Origin: Bacteriovoracaceae bacterium
GTDB lineage: Bacteria; Bdellovibrionota; Bacteriovoracia; Bacteriovoracales; Bacteriovoracaceae
Assembly: GCA_024711325.1 (NCBI GenBank)
Contig: JANJTC010000007.1
Coordinates: forward strand, 1-64,000
Reading direction: 5' to 3'
Length of the DNA stretch: 64,000 bases
Below, piece after piece: positions 8,368 to 17,244 of this stretch; position 1 is the stretch's first letter; the number at the start of each line of letters is the position of its first letter. The notes under the pieces were generated by a model that searched no databases, was not told the DNA's origin, and saw only the letters and a list, made by a program, of their open reading frames with translations. A program made the position numbers and the translations under genes.

Positions 8368-8418
8368 TTATTCAAAATTAAGTTCATAGTGAGCGTGAAG
8401 GTCTTCTACATTTTTCAT
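8368..8418 (-). CDS. Possible 16-residue peptide
   Basis: ATG with GGAG 7 bases upstream opens a 16-codon frame that ends next to the dipeptidase stop. It faces a second tiny frame on the other strand. The only support is the good SD spacing, so it may be chance. Confidence 0.2.
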   Translation of the reverse strand: MKNVEDLHAHYELNFE

Positions 8419-8455
8419 AGAGTTTCTCCAATAAATCACCAGGAGATAGGGACTT

Positions 8456-8524
8456 ATGAGAATCAGGCCAAACCGAATAAGTATTTGCATGAGGCTCCTT
8501 TGGACTTTATTATCGCTCGATTGA
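8456..8524 (+). CDS. Possible 22-residue peptide
   Basis: ATG with AGGAG 10 bases upstream opens a 22-codon frame rich in Arg and Leu, upstream of the lipoprotein hydrolase gene. It could be a leader peptide, but nothing beyond the SD site supports it. Confidence 0.2.
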   Translation: MRIRPNRISICMRLLWTLLSLD

Positions 8525-8581
8525 ACTCAAAGTCTCTTGAGGTTTAGGTTAGCTAAGTTAAGATTTGATCAAGGAGAGTAG

Positions 8582-9418
8582 ATGAGATTTTTTTTAATCA
8601 TTTTTGGATTATTTTTTCTCCAAAGTTGCTCTCATCTTTTTTATCACCCGACGGACAGGCACTTTGTCGACCCAAAGCAGTTCAAACTTAAGTATGAAGA
8701 TGTCTTTTTTAAATCTAAAGATGGTGTTCAGTTACACGGTTGGTTTTTTCGTTCCAAGTCGAATAAATCCAAAGGTACGATCATCCAATTTCACGGTAAT
8801 GCTCAGAATATTTCGACCCACTTCTTTAGCCTGATTTGGTTAATCGATCATGGTTACAATCTTTTTACTTTTGATTATCGTGGTTATGGAAAGTCGGAAG
8901 GGAAACCTTCCCAGGCTGGTTTATATCAGGATGCACTCGCTGCTTTGGTAAAAGGGCATGAACTCAATGAATTAAATGGAAAAGGAAAATTTATTGTTTA
9001 TGGGCAAAGTACTGGCGGGGCCGTCGCTCTGCGGGCATTGCCCGATTCTAAAAATTATAATGATACTTCTTTGATTGTAATGGATTCAGCATTTGCATCC
9101 TACAAAGATATTGCTTTTGATAAATTGAAATCAGTGTGGTTTCTGTGGCCCATAAGCCCTCTGGCCTTTGTTTTGGTCTCTGATGAATATGCCGCAGATG
9201 AAGTTTTTGATAAAATCACCAAGCCGACATTGGTAATCGTAGGAATGAAGGATACCGTAGTTCCTGCTAAATTTGGAAAAGAGATATTTAAAGGAGTGAA
9301 GACTAAAGACAAGTGGTTATGGAAGTTACCTAATGGCTCACACATCGATGCTTACCATCATGAGGGGGGAATCTATCGCCAACAATTGTTGGATTTAATT
9401 GATCAAACTGCTCAGTGA
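8582..9418 (+). CDS. Lipoprotein alpha/beta hydrolase, BEM46/ABHD-like
   Basis: A 278-residue hydrolase with an N-terminal lipobox LQSC (Cys16), so it is predicted to be lipid-anchored. FHGNAQN forms the oxyanion loop, Ser143 in GQSTGG is the nucleophile, Asp224 in GMKDTVVP the acid and His254 in GSHID the base. The ATG follows GGAGAG at a short distance. The BEM46-like family acts on ester or thioester substrates; the true substrate is unknown. It stands alone between two gene pairs. Confidence 0.85.
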   Translation: MRFFLIIFGLFFLQSCSHLFYHPTDRHFVDPKQFKLKYEDVFFKSKDGVQLHGWFFRSKSNKSKGTIIQFHGNAQNISTHFFSLIWLIDHGYNLFTFDYRGYGKSEGKPSQAGLYQDALAALVKGHELNELNGKGKFIVYGQSTGGAVALRALPDSKNYNDTSLIVMDSAFASYKDIAFDKLKSVWFLWPISPLAFVLVSDEYAADEVFDKITKPTLVIVGMKDTVVPAKFGKEIFKGVKTKDKWLWKLPNGSHIDAYHHEGGIYRQQLLDLIDQTAQ

Positions 9419-9525
9419 GAAGCCCTTTTTGCCTAGCGAATACATTTTTTTGTCAACCATTGCGAGAGGTCCTATAATTTAAATAGCTTTTTGTTTAGGA
9501 CATTATCAAGGATTGATAAGTAAGA

Positions 9526-11361
9526 ATGAATCAAGTTAAAAAAAGCCCGATTGACGAAGTCGGCAAACGTTCCTACTCAACTTTCGCTAAGATCAATGGC
9601 GAACATCCTTTTAAAACTCAAGTCCCGGGTGGGAGGGTTGAATACCAGGCCCGCCACAAAAAAGGTGGTAAGGTCGCTTTTTTTAACTTTGATCTGGCCC
9701 GAGAAATGGGACTGATTCCCAAAACTCATCCCAACCATCTCAATCCTGAATTAGAGCAGGAAATTCTCCGGACTTTTTCTTTAGTCATCATCAACGAATT
9801 TGACGTCATTAATAAGGTTAAAATTCCAGAAGAGGATATTTATCCTCATTCCTTTATGGCGACCCGTTATCTTCAGCTCCAGCATCCGGATAAAACGGGT
9901 AAGACTTCCGGAGATGGTCGCTCTATATGGAATGGCACGGTCAGAAACAATGGCATTACCTGGGATATTTCCAGTTGTGGTACAGGAGCAACAAAACTTT
10001 CTCCTGCCAGTAACATAAACAAGAAATTTTATCAGACTGGCGACCCATCAATTTCTTATGGTTGTGGATTGTCTGAAGTCGGTGAAGGCCTTGAGACATT
10101 GTTTTTTTCAGAAGTCCTGGGTAAGAATGGCTTTAAAACAGAACGAGTCCTTGCCATCATTGAGTTTGAAAAAGGTCTGGGGATAAATGTTCGGGCCAAT
10201 CCAAACCTCATGCGTCCTAGTCATTTCTTCGGTCATTTAAAGCAGGGGAATGTAACCTCTTTAAAGCAAGTGGCCGATTATTATATCCAAAGACAGATTG
10301 ATAATAAGGTCTGGACTCAAACCAACTTTAAAAATGATAAAGAGAAGTATCATTATCTGGCCCGTCAGGTGGCGAAAACTTTTGCAGAAGTTTCAGCAAA
10401 ATTTGAGGATGAATATATCTTCTGTTGGTTGGATTGGGATGGGGACAATATTCTGATGGATGGGGGAATCATTGACTATGGTTCAATCAGACAGTTTGGG
10501 CTTTTCCATGCTGAATACCGCTATGATGATGTCCAAAGATATTCCACGACTATTTTAGAACAAAGGCAGAAGGCCCGCTACATTGTTCAATGTTTTGTTC
10601 AGATTGCCGATTTTTTAACGACTGGAAAGAAAAAATCCATTTCACAATTTAGAGGTCATGAAACCTTGAAGTTTTTTGATAAATTCTTCATTGAATGCAA
10701 AGACCGCAATCTTACCCAGAAGATGGGCTTCAAGAAAAACCAGCAGGATCTTTTACTTAAGAATCATCGTCCATTGGTAACGAAATTTAGAAAAACTTAT
10801 ACTTATTTTGAAAGGGCCCAATCCAAGCGCGGCATTCATAAAGTTGCTGACGGGATTAACCGTGATGCTATTTTTTGTATGCGAGATATCATGCGGGAAT
10901 TCCCACAGATCTATCTCAGTCGTCAGGCCGCTCTTTCTCCACAAGACTTTACTGAAATCATTAAATCTTCTTATGCTAAGAAGCAGGATCTGAAGCTGAC
11001 TGATATTAGAAAAAAACAGATCAATCGTTTTCAAACTTCTTATATGGCACTGGTTTATGCCATTGAAAAAGAGACGGTCACTCCCAGAACGCAAGTTTTG
11101 CTTGAACTCACAATGCGTTCATCTGTAATTAATAAGTATGACAGAGTAACCGGTGACTCTATCACTTATATTGTCCAGAAAGTTCAGAAACTACGCCCTA
11201 GGCTAGGCGCGGAAGAACTCTACCAGTTGGCATGTGAGTTTTCCACTTATCAAAATCTGAATCCTGACCAGAAGAAGATTACGACTGAGATACCGGCGCG
11301 GCACAAGAACATCATGCAGGGATTTTATTCAATTGTTCGAGATTGCCGTGAAGGTCTATGA
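9526..11361 (+). CDS. Divergent SelO-like (UPF0061) pseudokinase-fold protein, putative AMPylase
   Basis: A 611-residue soluble protein that I place in the SelO family from motif order. GDGR (129-132), SEVLGKNGFKTERVL (compare SEAMxxLGIPTTRAL), Arg223 and Arg230 (spacing 7, as SelO R176/R183) and Asn308 with Asp317 in DYGS (spacing 9, as SelO N253/D262) all line up. SelO transfers AMP from ATP to Ser/Thr/Tyr. The LKGAGxTPYSR segment is here SSCGTGATKLSP, so the phosphate-binding Lys position is Cys151 or has moved to Lys157. It is longer than typical SelO (about 480-550) because of a C-terminal extension. Its stop overlaps the S51 peptidase start by 4 bases. AMPylation activity is not assured. 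Confidence 0.65.
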   Translation: MNQVKKSPIDEVGKRSYSTFAKINGEHPFKTQVPGGRVEYQARHKKGGKVAFFNFDLAREMGLIPKTHPNHLNPELEQEILRTFSLVIINEFDVINKVKIPEEDIYPHSFMATRYLQLQHPDKTGKTSGDGRSIWNGTVRNNGITWDISSCGTGATKLSPASNINKKFYQTGDPSISYGCGLSEVGEGLETLFFSEVLGKNGFKTERVLAIIEFEKGLGINVRANPNLMRPSHFFGHLKQGNVTSLKQVADYYIQRQIDNKVWTQTNFKNDKEKYHYLARQVAKTFAEVSAKFEDEYIFCWLDWDGDNILMDGGIIDYGSIRQFGLFHAEYRYDDVQRYSTTILEQRQKARYIVQCFVQIADFLTTGKKKSISQFRGHETLKFFDKFFIECKDRNLTQKMGFKKNQQDLLLKNHRPLVTKFRKTYTYFERAQSKRGIHKVADGINRDAIFCMRDIMREFPQIYLSRQAALSPQDFTEIIKSSYAKKQDLKLTDIRKKQINRFQTSYMALVYAIEKETVTPRTQVLLELTMRSSVINKYDRVTGDSITYIVQKVQKLRPRLGAEELYQLACEFSTYQNLNPDQKKITTEIPARHKNIMQGFYSIVRDCREGL

Positions 11362-12020
11362 AACTTGTCTTTTATAGCGGTGGGATTGATAAAGAAAACT
11401 ATCAGTTAGATAAAATTTTTATCGAATTATTGGGAAAAAAGAATCCAGTAGTGACTTTTATTCCATCATCTTCTTATCTCTCAGAGCAGGAGTTTAAGTA
11501 TTTTGTTAAGCACTATTCCAAATTCAAAATATCGCGCTTCATCCATTTTCCTATAGATGTTCCTTTTGACAGAATTTTATTTCAAGAAGTGATCAGAAGT
11601 GACGCCATTCATTTAGGCGGCGGTAACACTTTTTATTTCCTCAATAGTCTTCGTAAGGCCAAACTGTTGCCTCAGTTAAGGGCCTTCGTTAAAAAAGGTG
11701 GCGTTTTAACCGGTCTGTCCGCTGGGGCCATTATGATGACTGAAAATATTGATATGGCCGCTTATCCTGAATTTGATCGAGATGAGAATACAGTCAATAT
11801 TTCAAATTTGAGTGCTTTAAAGTTAGTGGACTTTCTTTTCTTTCCTCATTTTAAAAATTCTACCCGCTATGATGTTGTCTTTAAGAAGTACTCCAAGCTC
11901 CATCAAAAAATTATCTATGCTTGCCCTGATGGTGCCGGCATTGTGGTAAACGGTGAAGAATTAAGATTCGTTGGAAAGTGTTACGCTTTTGCCGATGGTC
12001 ATAAATTCTCAATCAATTAA
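11358..12020 (+). CDS. Peptidase S51 family protein (PepE/cyanophycinase-like)
   Basis: A 220-residue protein of the class-I glutamine-amidotransferase-like S51 clan. The elbow nucleophile is Ser121 in GLSAGAI and His164 lies in FFPHF; the GGGNTFYF motif is also typical. Family members hydrolyse Asp-X dipeptides or cyanophycin. The ATGA overlap with the SelO-like gene implies translational coupling, an unusual partnership. Substrate unknown. It converges with the next gene, sharing 4 bases. Confidence 0.85.
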   Translation: MKLVFYSGGIDKENYQLDKIFIELLGKKNPVVTFIPSSSYLSEQEFKYFVKHYSKFKISRFIHFPIDVPFDRILFQEVIRSDAIHLGGGNTFYFLNSLRKAKLLPQLRAFVKKGGVLTGLSAGAIMMTENIDMAAYPEFDRDENTVNISNLSALKLVDFLFFPHFKNSTRYDVVFKKYSKLHQKIIYACPDGAGIVVNGEELRFVGKCYAFADGHKFSIN

Positions 12021-12754
12021 ACATCAATTTCCACATAGAGTGGTAAGTGATCTGAAAGGTTCTTCCAGTGAGAATCGGTTAAAGCAATGGCCGTTACAGG
12101 ATTTACTTTGTGAACAAAAATTCTATCCAGGGAAAGCATTGGCATAAAGGAGGGGAATGTCGCCGGATATTTTCCATGAATTGATTTAAAGACTTCCTTA
12201 GCATTCAGGAGGTGTTCTATTCGTGGGGAGATCTTTTTATTCCAATCGTTGAAGTCGCCCACCAGTACCCATGGAAGATCAGATTCATTTTCCATGTGTT
12301 TAACCAGCATATTGGTTTGAAGATTTCTTCCTTTTTGGGTCAGGTCAAGGTGAGTGTTTGCAAGCAGGATTTCCTGGCCTGTCTCCGGAATTTGAACCTT
12401 ACATTTTAAAAGTCCGCGTTGTTCAAAACGATTGGTCGATATGACATGGTTTTGCCAGTCCACGATCGGAAATTTACTTAAAATAGCGTTACCATGGTGA
12501 CCTTCAGGATAGATGGCATTTTTCCCATAAGCAAAGTGAGGCCAGACGGTATCTGCCAGATATTCAAATTGTATGGCCGTTTTCCAATCAGGGATTTTAC
12601 ATTTTTTATCCTGGTGATCTCCCAGTACTTCCTGAAGAAAAAGGACATCAGCATTCATCTCCCTAAGGGCCAGGCGGATTTGTTCCAGAATGAAGTCACG
12701 ATTACCGATCGTGAAGCCTTTGTGGATATTATAAGAAAGAATTCTGAGTTTCAT
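12017..12754 (-). CDS. Endonuclease/exonuclease/phosphatase family protein
   Basis: A 245-residue EEP-fold phosphodiesterase. Asn9 in SYNIHKG, Glu42 in LFLQEV, the NTHLD motif, GDFND and the closing SDHLPL are all present. No signal peptide is visible. It starts 1 base after the stop of the phospholipase-D family gene; this pairing of a ClsB-like synthase with an EEP protein also occurs in enterobacteria (clsB with ybhP), supporting a membrane-lipid role rather than DNA cleavage. Confidence 0.88.
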   Translation of the reverse strand: MKLRILSYNIHKGFTIGNRDFILEQIRLALREMNADVLFLQEVLGDHQDKKCKIPDWKTAIQFEYLADTVWPHFAYGKNAIYPEGHHGNAILSKFPIVDWQNHVISTNRFEQRGLLKCKVQIPETGQEILLANTHLDLTQKGRNLQTNMLVKHMENESDLPWVLVGDFNDWNKKISPRIEHLLNAKEVFKSIHGKYPATFPSFMPMLSLDRIFVHKVNPVTAIALTDSHWKNLSDHLPLYVEIDV

Positions 12755-12755
12755 G

Positions 12756-13907
12756 TTAAAACCAATATTTAAAAAAGAAAAAGAATCTGGAAAGCGCTCG
12801 ATCCCATAAAGGTCTTTGCTTTAGACCTTCCAGAGTAATAGACTTTTGCGATAATGTCGAAGCGATAAAGTGCTCTTCGATTTTTTTCTTATTATCTTCA
12901 TCCTGAATAACCAAGTCGACTTCTAAATCATGTATGAAACTTCGGTGATTTAAGTTAGTGGAACCAATCGTCATAAAGTCATCAATAATGTAGTTTTTTG
13001 CATGAAGAACTGAATCAGAATATTGATAGACTTTTACCCCAAATTTTAGCAGGTAAGCGTAATAAAAATACTGTAGCCATTTGAAGAAATGTACATCAGT
13101 TTTAAGCGAAATAAGCAGGCGAACATCTACACCCCGCTTCGCTGCCTTTCCCAAAGACCTGATTAATCTTCTTTTCGGTATAAAGTAGGGGGTCATGAGC
13201 CAAATCCTATTTTCTGCTCGATGTATCTTCTGTAAAAAATTCTTATAAAAAAAGCGCTTCATGAAAAGAGTATGGTTCAATCGCAATGGTGAATGGCGCC
13301 AGTTTATATTGTTGGAGCTTCGTATTTGTTTCTTATAGCGATAATAATCCCTGAGCTTCCAGTTCTTTTTAAAGTTCAGGATAGCGAATTTAACATGTTC
13401 GCCAGTTACTCTGACACCCATATCTTTCCAGGGCTTTTCAAAATGATAGCGAGTATGTTCTGAGGCTAAATTAAAGCTACCAGAGAACATGATAGAGTGA
13501 TCAATAGTGATTATTTTACGATGGTTTCGCTTATTAATTCTCCATAAACGAGTTGCAAAAATTTTTGTTTTTTTCAGGAAACTTAGCTCACCATAGAAGG
13601 GGTGGTAAAAAGGAAGGGGATTATACATCTTCACCATAATCCCTTTTTTTTGAAAAATGCCATAAAGTTTACTGAAAAAACTGTAACTTCCGACTCCGTC
13701 GACAATAATCTGGATTTTTACTCCTCTGGAATGAGCATTTATTAAATGGGCCACTATTTTTTTTCCCAATATATCATCATTAAAAATATACATTTCTACA
13801 GTGATGTATTGTTTGGCCTGATCAATATCTTTAACCACTTGATCAAAGTATTCATCACCATCAAAAAAAATGTCTTCGGTATCCCAGAATTCCATATAGG
13901 GTCTCAT
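12756..13907 (-). CDS. clsB: Cardiolipin synthase B-like phospholipase D protein
   Basis: A 383-residue protein with two HKD motifs: His129-x-Lys131-x4-Asp136 followed by GSFN, and His302-x-Lys304-x4-Asp309 followed by GSTN. There are no N-terminal membrane helices, which fits ClsB rather than ClsA. ClsB-type enzymes make cardiolipin from phosphatidylglycerol or from PG plus PE at the inner membrane. The C-terminus is basic and aromatic (RFFFFFKYWF), probably a membrane-contact tail. No clear SD site precedes the ATG at 13907; an ATG four codons later is possible. Confidence 0.88.
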   Translation of the reverse strand: MRPYMEFWDTEDIFFDGDEYFDQVVKDIDQAKQYITVEMYIFNDDILGKKIVAHLINAHSRGVKIQIIVDGVGSYSFFSKLYGIFQKKGIMVKMYNPLPFYHPFYGELSFLKKTKIFATRLWRINKRNHRKIITIDHSIMFSGSFNLASEHTRYHFEKPWKDMGVRVTGEHVKFAILNFKKNWKLRDYYRYKKQIRSSNNINWRHSPLRLNHTLFMKRFFYKNFLQKIHRAENRIWLMTPYFIPKRRLIRSLGKAAKRGVDVRLLISLKTDVHFFKWLQYFYYAYLLKFGVKVYQYSDSVLHAKNYIIDDFMTIGSTNLNHRSFIHDLEVDLVIQDEDNKKKIEEHFIASTLSQKSITLEGLKQRPLWDRALSRFFFFFKYWF

Positions 13908-14023
13908 CGGATAATCAATTAATTAGTAAAGTAGACTGGAGTGGTCAGGATGTCTCAGTTTCACCTCAATTTTTTTTAATTTCATTACGATAAGGTCTTT
14001 ATACTTCAGGCATTGGGAATTTC

Positions 14024-15124
14024 ATGGCGTTAACCAGAGATACGTTTATTAACATTATTAAATCGGCCGCGGCATCTAATGTCAGCGATATCCATTTAAG
14101 GACTGATGAAAAGCCCTATTTTCGTTTGAGAGGAGACTTAATTCAAGTCAAGGCCGAGCCCCTCACCAACGAAGATTTGATCATGGTTTGCCAACTTATG
14201 ATTAAGGATCCTGAGGTTCAGGAGAAGCTAAGTTCTTTGAAGGAATACGACGGCTCTTTTTCCCTACCTAAGGTTTGCCGGGTTCGTTACAACATCCTTC
14301 GTTATCAAGGAAAACTTGGAATTATTTTACGAATTATCAGTGATAAGATTCCTACTACTGAAGACTTAAAATTGCCTCCTGTTATCAATAAAATAGCCAG
14401 CGCTAATGCAGGTTTGATCCTGGTAACAGGTGCTACTGGTTCCGGAAAATCATCTACTCTGGCGGCGATGATAAATTACATCAATAAAAATTCTGCTGTT
14501 CATATTCTTACACTGGAAGATCCCGTTGAGTATGTACATAATCCTATAAAAGCACGGATTACCCAGAGAGAAATCGGCCAGGATACAAATGATTTTAATT
14601 CGGCTCTTCGTTCGGCACTTCGGCAGGATCCTGATATTATTCTTATTGGTGAGATGCGGGACGCTGAGACGATTTCAATTGCTTTAAAGGCCGCTGAAAC
14701 TGGTCACTTGGTATTTGGAACAGTTCATACCACTGATGCATTAAGTACCATTGGAAGACTTATTTCCATGTTTCCTCCTGAGGAGCAAAATGTTGTGAGA
14801 ACAAGGATTGCCGATAATATTTATGCAACGATTTCCCAGCGTCTTTTAAAAACCACTGACGGAAAAGGGCGGGTTGCCGCCCAGGAAATCATGATAAATA
14901 ATCCAGGTATAAGAGATTCTATACTTGATCCTTTGAAAACCAAAGAAATGTATACCTATATCGAAAAAGGTAAGAATGGTTCAGGTGCTCAAAGTTTTGA
15001 TCAGCATATCACCAGGCTTTATAAAGACGGGGTCATAACAATGGAAGAGGCCCGGGGAAATGCTACCCGTCCTGAAGATTTTGAAAGAAATCTCATGTTT
15101 GGTGACACTGATGAAGATGAGTAA
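14024..15124 (+). CDS. pilT: Type IV pilus retraction ATPase, PilT family
   Basis: A 366-residue GspE-superfamily ATPase. Walker A is GATGSGKSST (136-145); Asp-box EDPVE, Walker B LIGEMRD and the His-box TGHLVFGTVHT follow. The C-terminal PilT motif AIRNLIRE is altered to GIRDSILD, so a PilT paralogue or PilU-like accessory motor is possible. The C-terminal ~25 residues are acidic. PilT depolymerises the pilus and drives twitching and prey attachment in predators. No other pilus genes are nearby. Confidence 0.92.
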   Translation: MALTRDTFINIIKSAAASNVSDIHLRTDEKPYFRLRGDLIQVKAEPLTNEDLIMVCQLMIKDPEVQEKLSSLKEYDGSFSLPKVCRVRYNILRYQGKLGIILRIISDKIPTTEDLKLPPVINKIASANAGLILVTGATGSGKSSTLAAMINYINKNSAVHILTLEDPVEYVHNPIKARITQREIGQDTNDFNSALRSALRQDPDIILIGEMRDAETISIALKAAETGHLVFGTVHTTDALSTIGRLISMFPPEEQNVVRTRIADNIYATISQRLLKTTDGKGRVAAQEIMINNPGIRDSILDPLKTKEMYTYIEKGKNGSGAQSFDQHITRLYKDGVITMEEARGNATRPEDFERNLMFGDTDEDE

Positions 15125-15177
15125 ATTGCAATCTGAAACTCCGGTTGATATGATGCTCTCAACTTGAGGTCAATTGT

Positions 15178-17244
15178 ATGAATCTATCTTTCAGGCACTA
15201 CTACTGGCGCTGGCTTAAAAATCAAGCATTCTTATTTCTGATATTTGTTTTCCTGATGACAGTCGCACGAATCTCTTTTGCTTTTTATTTTGGAGATTGG
15301 GATATTTTGTCCCAGAATACCTCAGAGTTAAGAAAAGCTTTCTTCTTAGGATTTCGTTTTGATCTCATGCCTCTGGCCTATGTAAATGCTTTGCCTTTTT
15401 TAATTTTAAACCTGGCCTATTTTCTGCCTGGGAAATTTGTCATTCGAAGCACTCGTTTCCTCATGACCGCTCTTTTATGCCTGGGTTATTTTCTCATCGC
15501 TTGGCTTTATGTTTTTGATTACGGTTTTTATTCTTATTTCCAGGATCATCTTAATATCTTGTTCTTTGGATTCTTTGAAGACGATACTCGTGCTGTCATT
15601 ATTTCTATTTATAAAAACTACAATCTGATTTTCTGGTTAAGCGTGGTATTTTTACTCCATTATGGTCTTTATCGTTTTATCCGATTTCTGTTTTCTCCAT
15701 ATGAGTTTGATCTGAAGGCGCGGCCGATAAACTACCGTGCCCCTCTTACTTTTTTGGTAGGCCTAACTCTAATCGCTTTCATGGCGAGAGGGAACTTCAC
15801 ACGTCTTCCCCTTTCGGTAGAAGACGCTTTTATTAGCGATAATGAATTTATCAATGAGATCGCACTTAACGGTGCCCTAACCTTGAATCGTGCGATCAAA
15901 ATTCGTAAAACTTTCGGCAAGGATCAGTATGATTACCTTAAGGCCAGTGGATTTCAAACCTGGGAAGAGGCTTATCTCGCGGCCAGAGGTGCTCCCGTTG
16001 AAAGTCCGAACTTACAAAAAGCACTGCTTTCAAAAACAAATCTAAATTTATCTTTGAAAGCGAATCCGCCTCATGTTGTTCTGGTTGTAATGGAGAGTTT
16101 TGGCTCTTTTTGGAATGAATATCATTCAGATAAATTCCAGATCCTTGGTGATTTGGAAGATCACTTCAATAAAGGTGTATTATTTAAGAATTTTCTACCT
16201 GCTGAGAATGGTACTATCGGTAGCATCGTTTCAGTCGCGACTTCCCAAGTGATCAGACCAGGTGCCAGATTCCTCTCAGAATCAGAGTATATGAAGACTG
16301 CATTGAAATCATCCGGACATCTGCCTTTTAAAGAAAGCGGTTACGATACCCATTTTGTCTACGGAGGGAAATTAGGCTGGCGGGATCTGGGCAGTTACCT
16401 CGCAACTCAAAAATATGATCACCTATGGGGAGCCGATGAAATCAAAGAAGCTATGCCTGAGTTGGGAAATTTCTCTCCCCGAGATCTTGGAAATGAGTGG
16501 GGGATTTTTGATGAGTATCTCTATTCATTTATTGATGAGCAAATAAGAACATCAACAAAGCCTCAATTTTTTCTGGTGCTGACGACTTCTAATCATCCTC
16601 CTTTTGAATATCCTTCATCATACCAGCCCCGTAAATTAGATTTTACACCTGAGATTCTGTCCAACATCACCATTAACGAAGACTTGGCCAGAAAAAGATT
16701 TTTAGGATTTCAGTACTCAAATCAAAAGATGGCAGAGTTTCTGGATCGAATCAACAGTTCGAGCTTAAATGAAAAAACTATTGTGGCCTTGACGGGAGAT
16801 CATAGCTTTTGGATTGCTAAAGGTGTAGGCCAGGAACAAGAATTCAAAAGGTATGCGGTACCTTTTTATCTACGGATACCGGAAGCTTACAAACCTAAGA
16901 AAATTGATGACAAAAAATTTGGCTCTCATGAAGATATTTTTCCGACTTTGTTTCATCTGGCATTATCAGATCAGAGCTACATTAAACTTGGTGAAGATTT
17001 GTTTTCTGAGGAGTCGATTGCAATTAATAGTTCCGGACTTTTGGCTGGACCGGCCGGTGCCTACCACCATGGGAAATTCTGGCAATGGAAAGATGATAAG
17101 TTTGATCTGATGTATCAGATCGCACCCACTCCCGAACTCATGAAATTAAAATCCAAAGCACAGGGATTAATTAGTATTACTGATATGTATCTTAAGAGTG
17201 AAAAGTTGAATAGGCCAGGTTCCGAAGGTAATGATCGGCCATAA
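15178..17244 (+). CDS. LTA synthase-like phosphoglycerol transferase (sulfatase fold), membrane protein
   Basis: A 688-residue protein with about five N-terminal membrane helices and a large extracytoplasmic sulfatase-fold domain. Metal/nucleophile residues are seen as Glu306 in VMESFGS, Thr346 in NGTIGS (the catalytic Thr position) and Asp541-His542 in GDHSFW. Family members move glycerol-phosphate from phosphatidylglycerol to lipoteichoic acid or periplasmic glucans (OpgB). In a Gram-negative cell, glucan or envelope-polymer decoration is more likely. GAGG lies 8 bases before the ATG. The 3' end overlaps the end of aroC by 53 bases on the opposite strand. Confidence 0.88.
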   Translation: MNLSFRHYYWRWLKNQAFLFLIFVFLMTVARISFAFYFGDWDILSQNTSELRKAFFLGFRFDLMPLAYVNALPFLILNLAYFLPGKFVIRSTRFLMTALLCLGYFLIAWLYVFDYGFYSYFQDHLNILFFGFFEDDTRAVIISIYKNYNLIFWLSVVFLLHYGLYRFIRFLFSPYEFDLKARPINYRAPLTFLVGLTLIAFMARGNFTRLPLSVEDAFISDNEFINEIALNGALTLNRAIKIRKTFGKDQYDYLKASGFQTWEEAYLAARGAPVESPNLQKALLSKTNLNLSLKANPPHVVLVVMESFGSFWNEYHSDKFQILGDLEDHFNKGVLFKNFLPAENGTIGSIVSVATSQVIRPGARFLSESEYMKTALKSSGHLPFKESGYDTHFVYGGKLGWRDLGSYLATQKYDHLWGADEIKEAMPELGNFSPRDLGNEWGIFDEYLYSFIDEQIRTSTKPQFFLVLTTSNHPPFEYPSSYQPRKLDFTPEILSNITINEDLARKRFLGFQYSNQKMAEFLDRINSSSLNEKTIVALTGDHSFWIAKGVGQEQEFKRYAVPFYLRIPEAYKPKKIDDKKFGSHEDIFPTLFHLALSDQSYIKLGEDLFSEESIAINSSGLLAGPAGAYHHGKFWQWKDDKFDLMYQIAPTPELMKLKSKAQGLISITDMYLKSEKLNRPGSEGNDRP

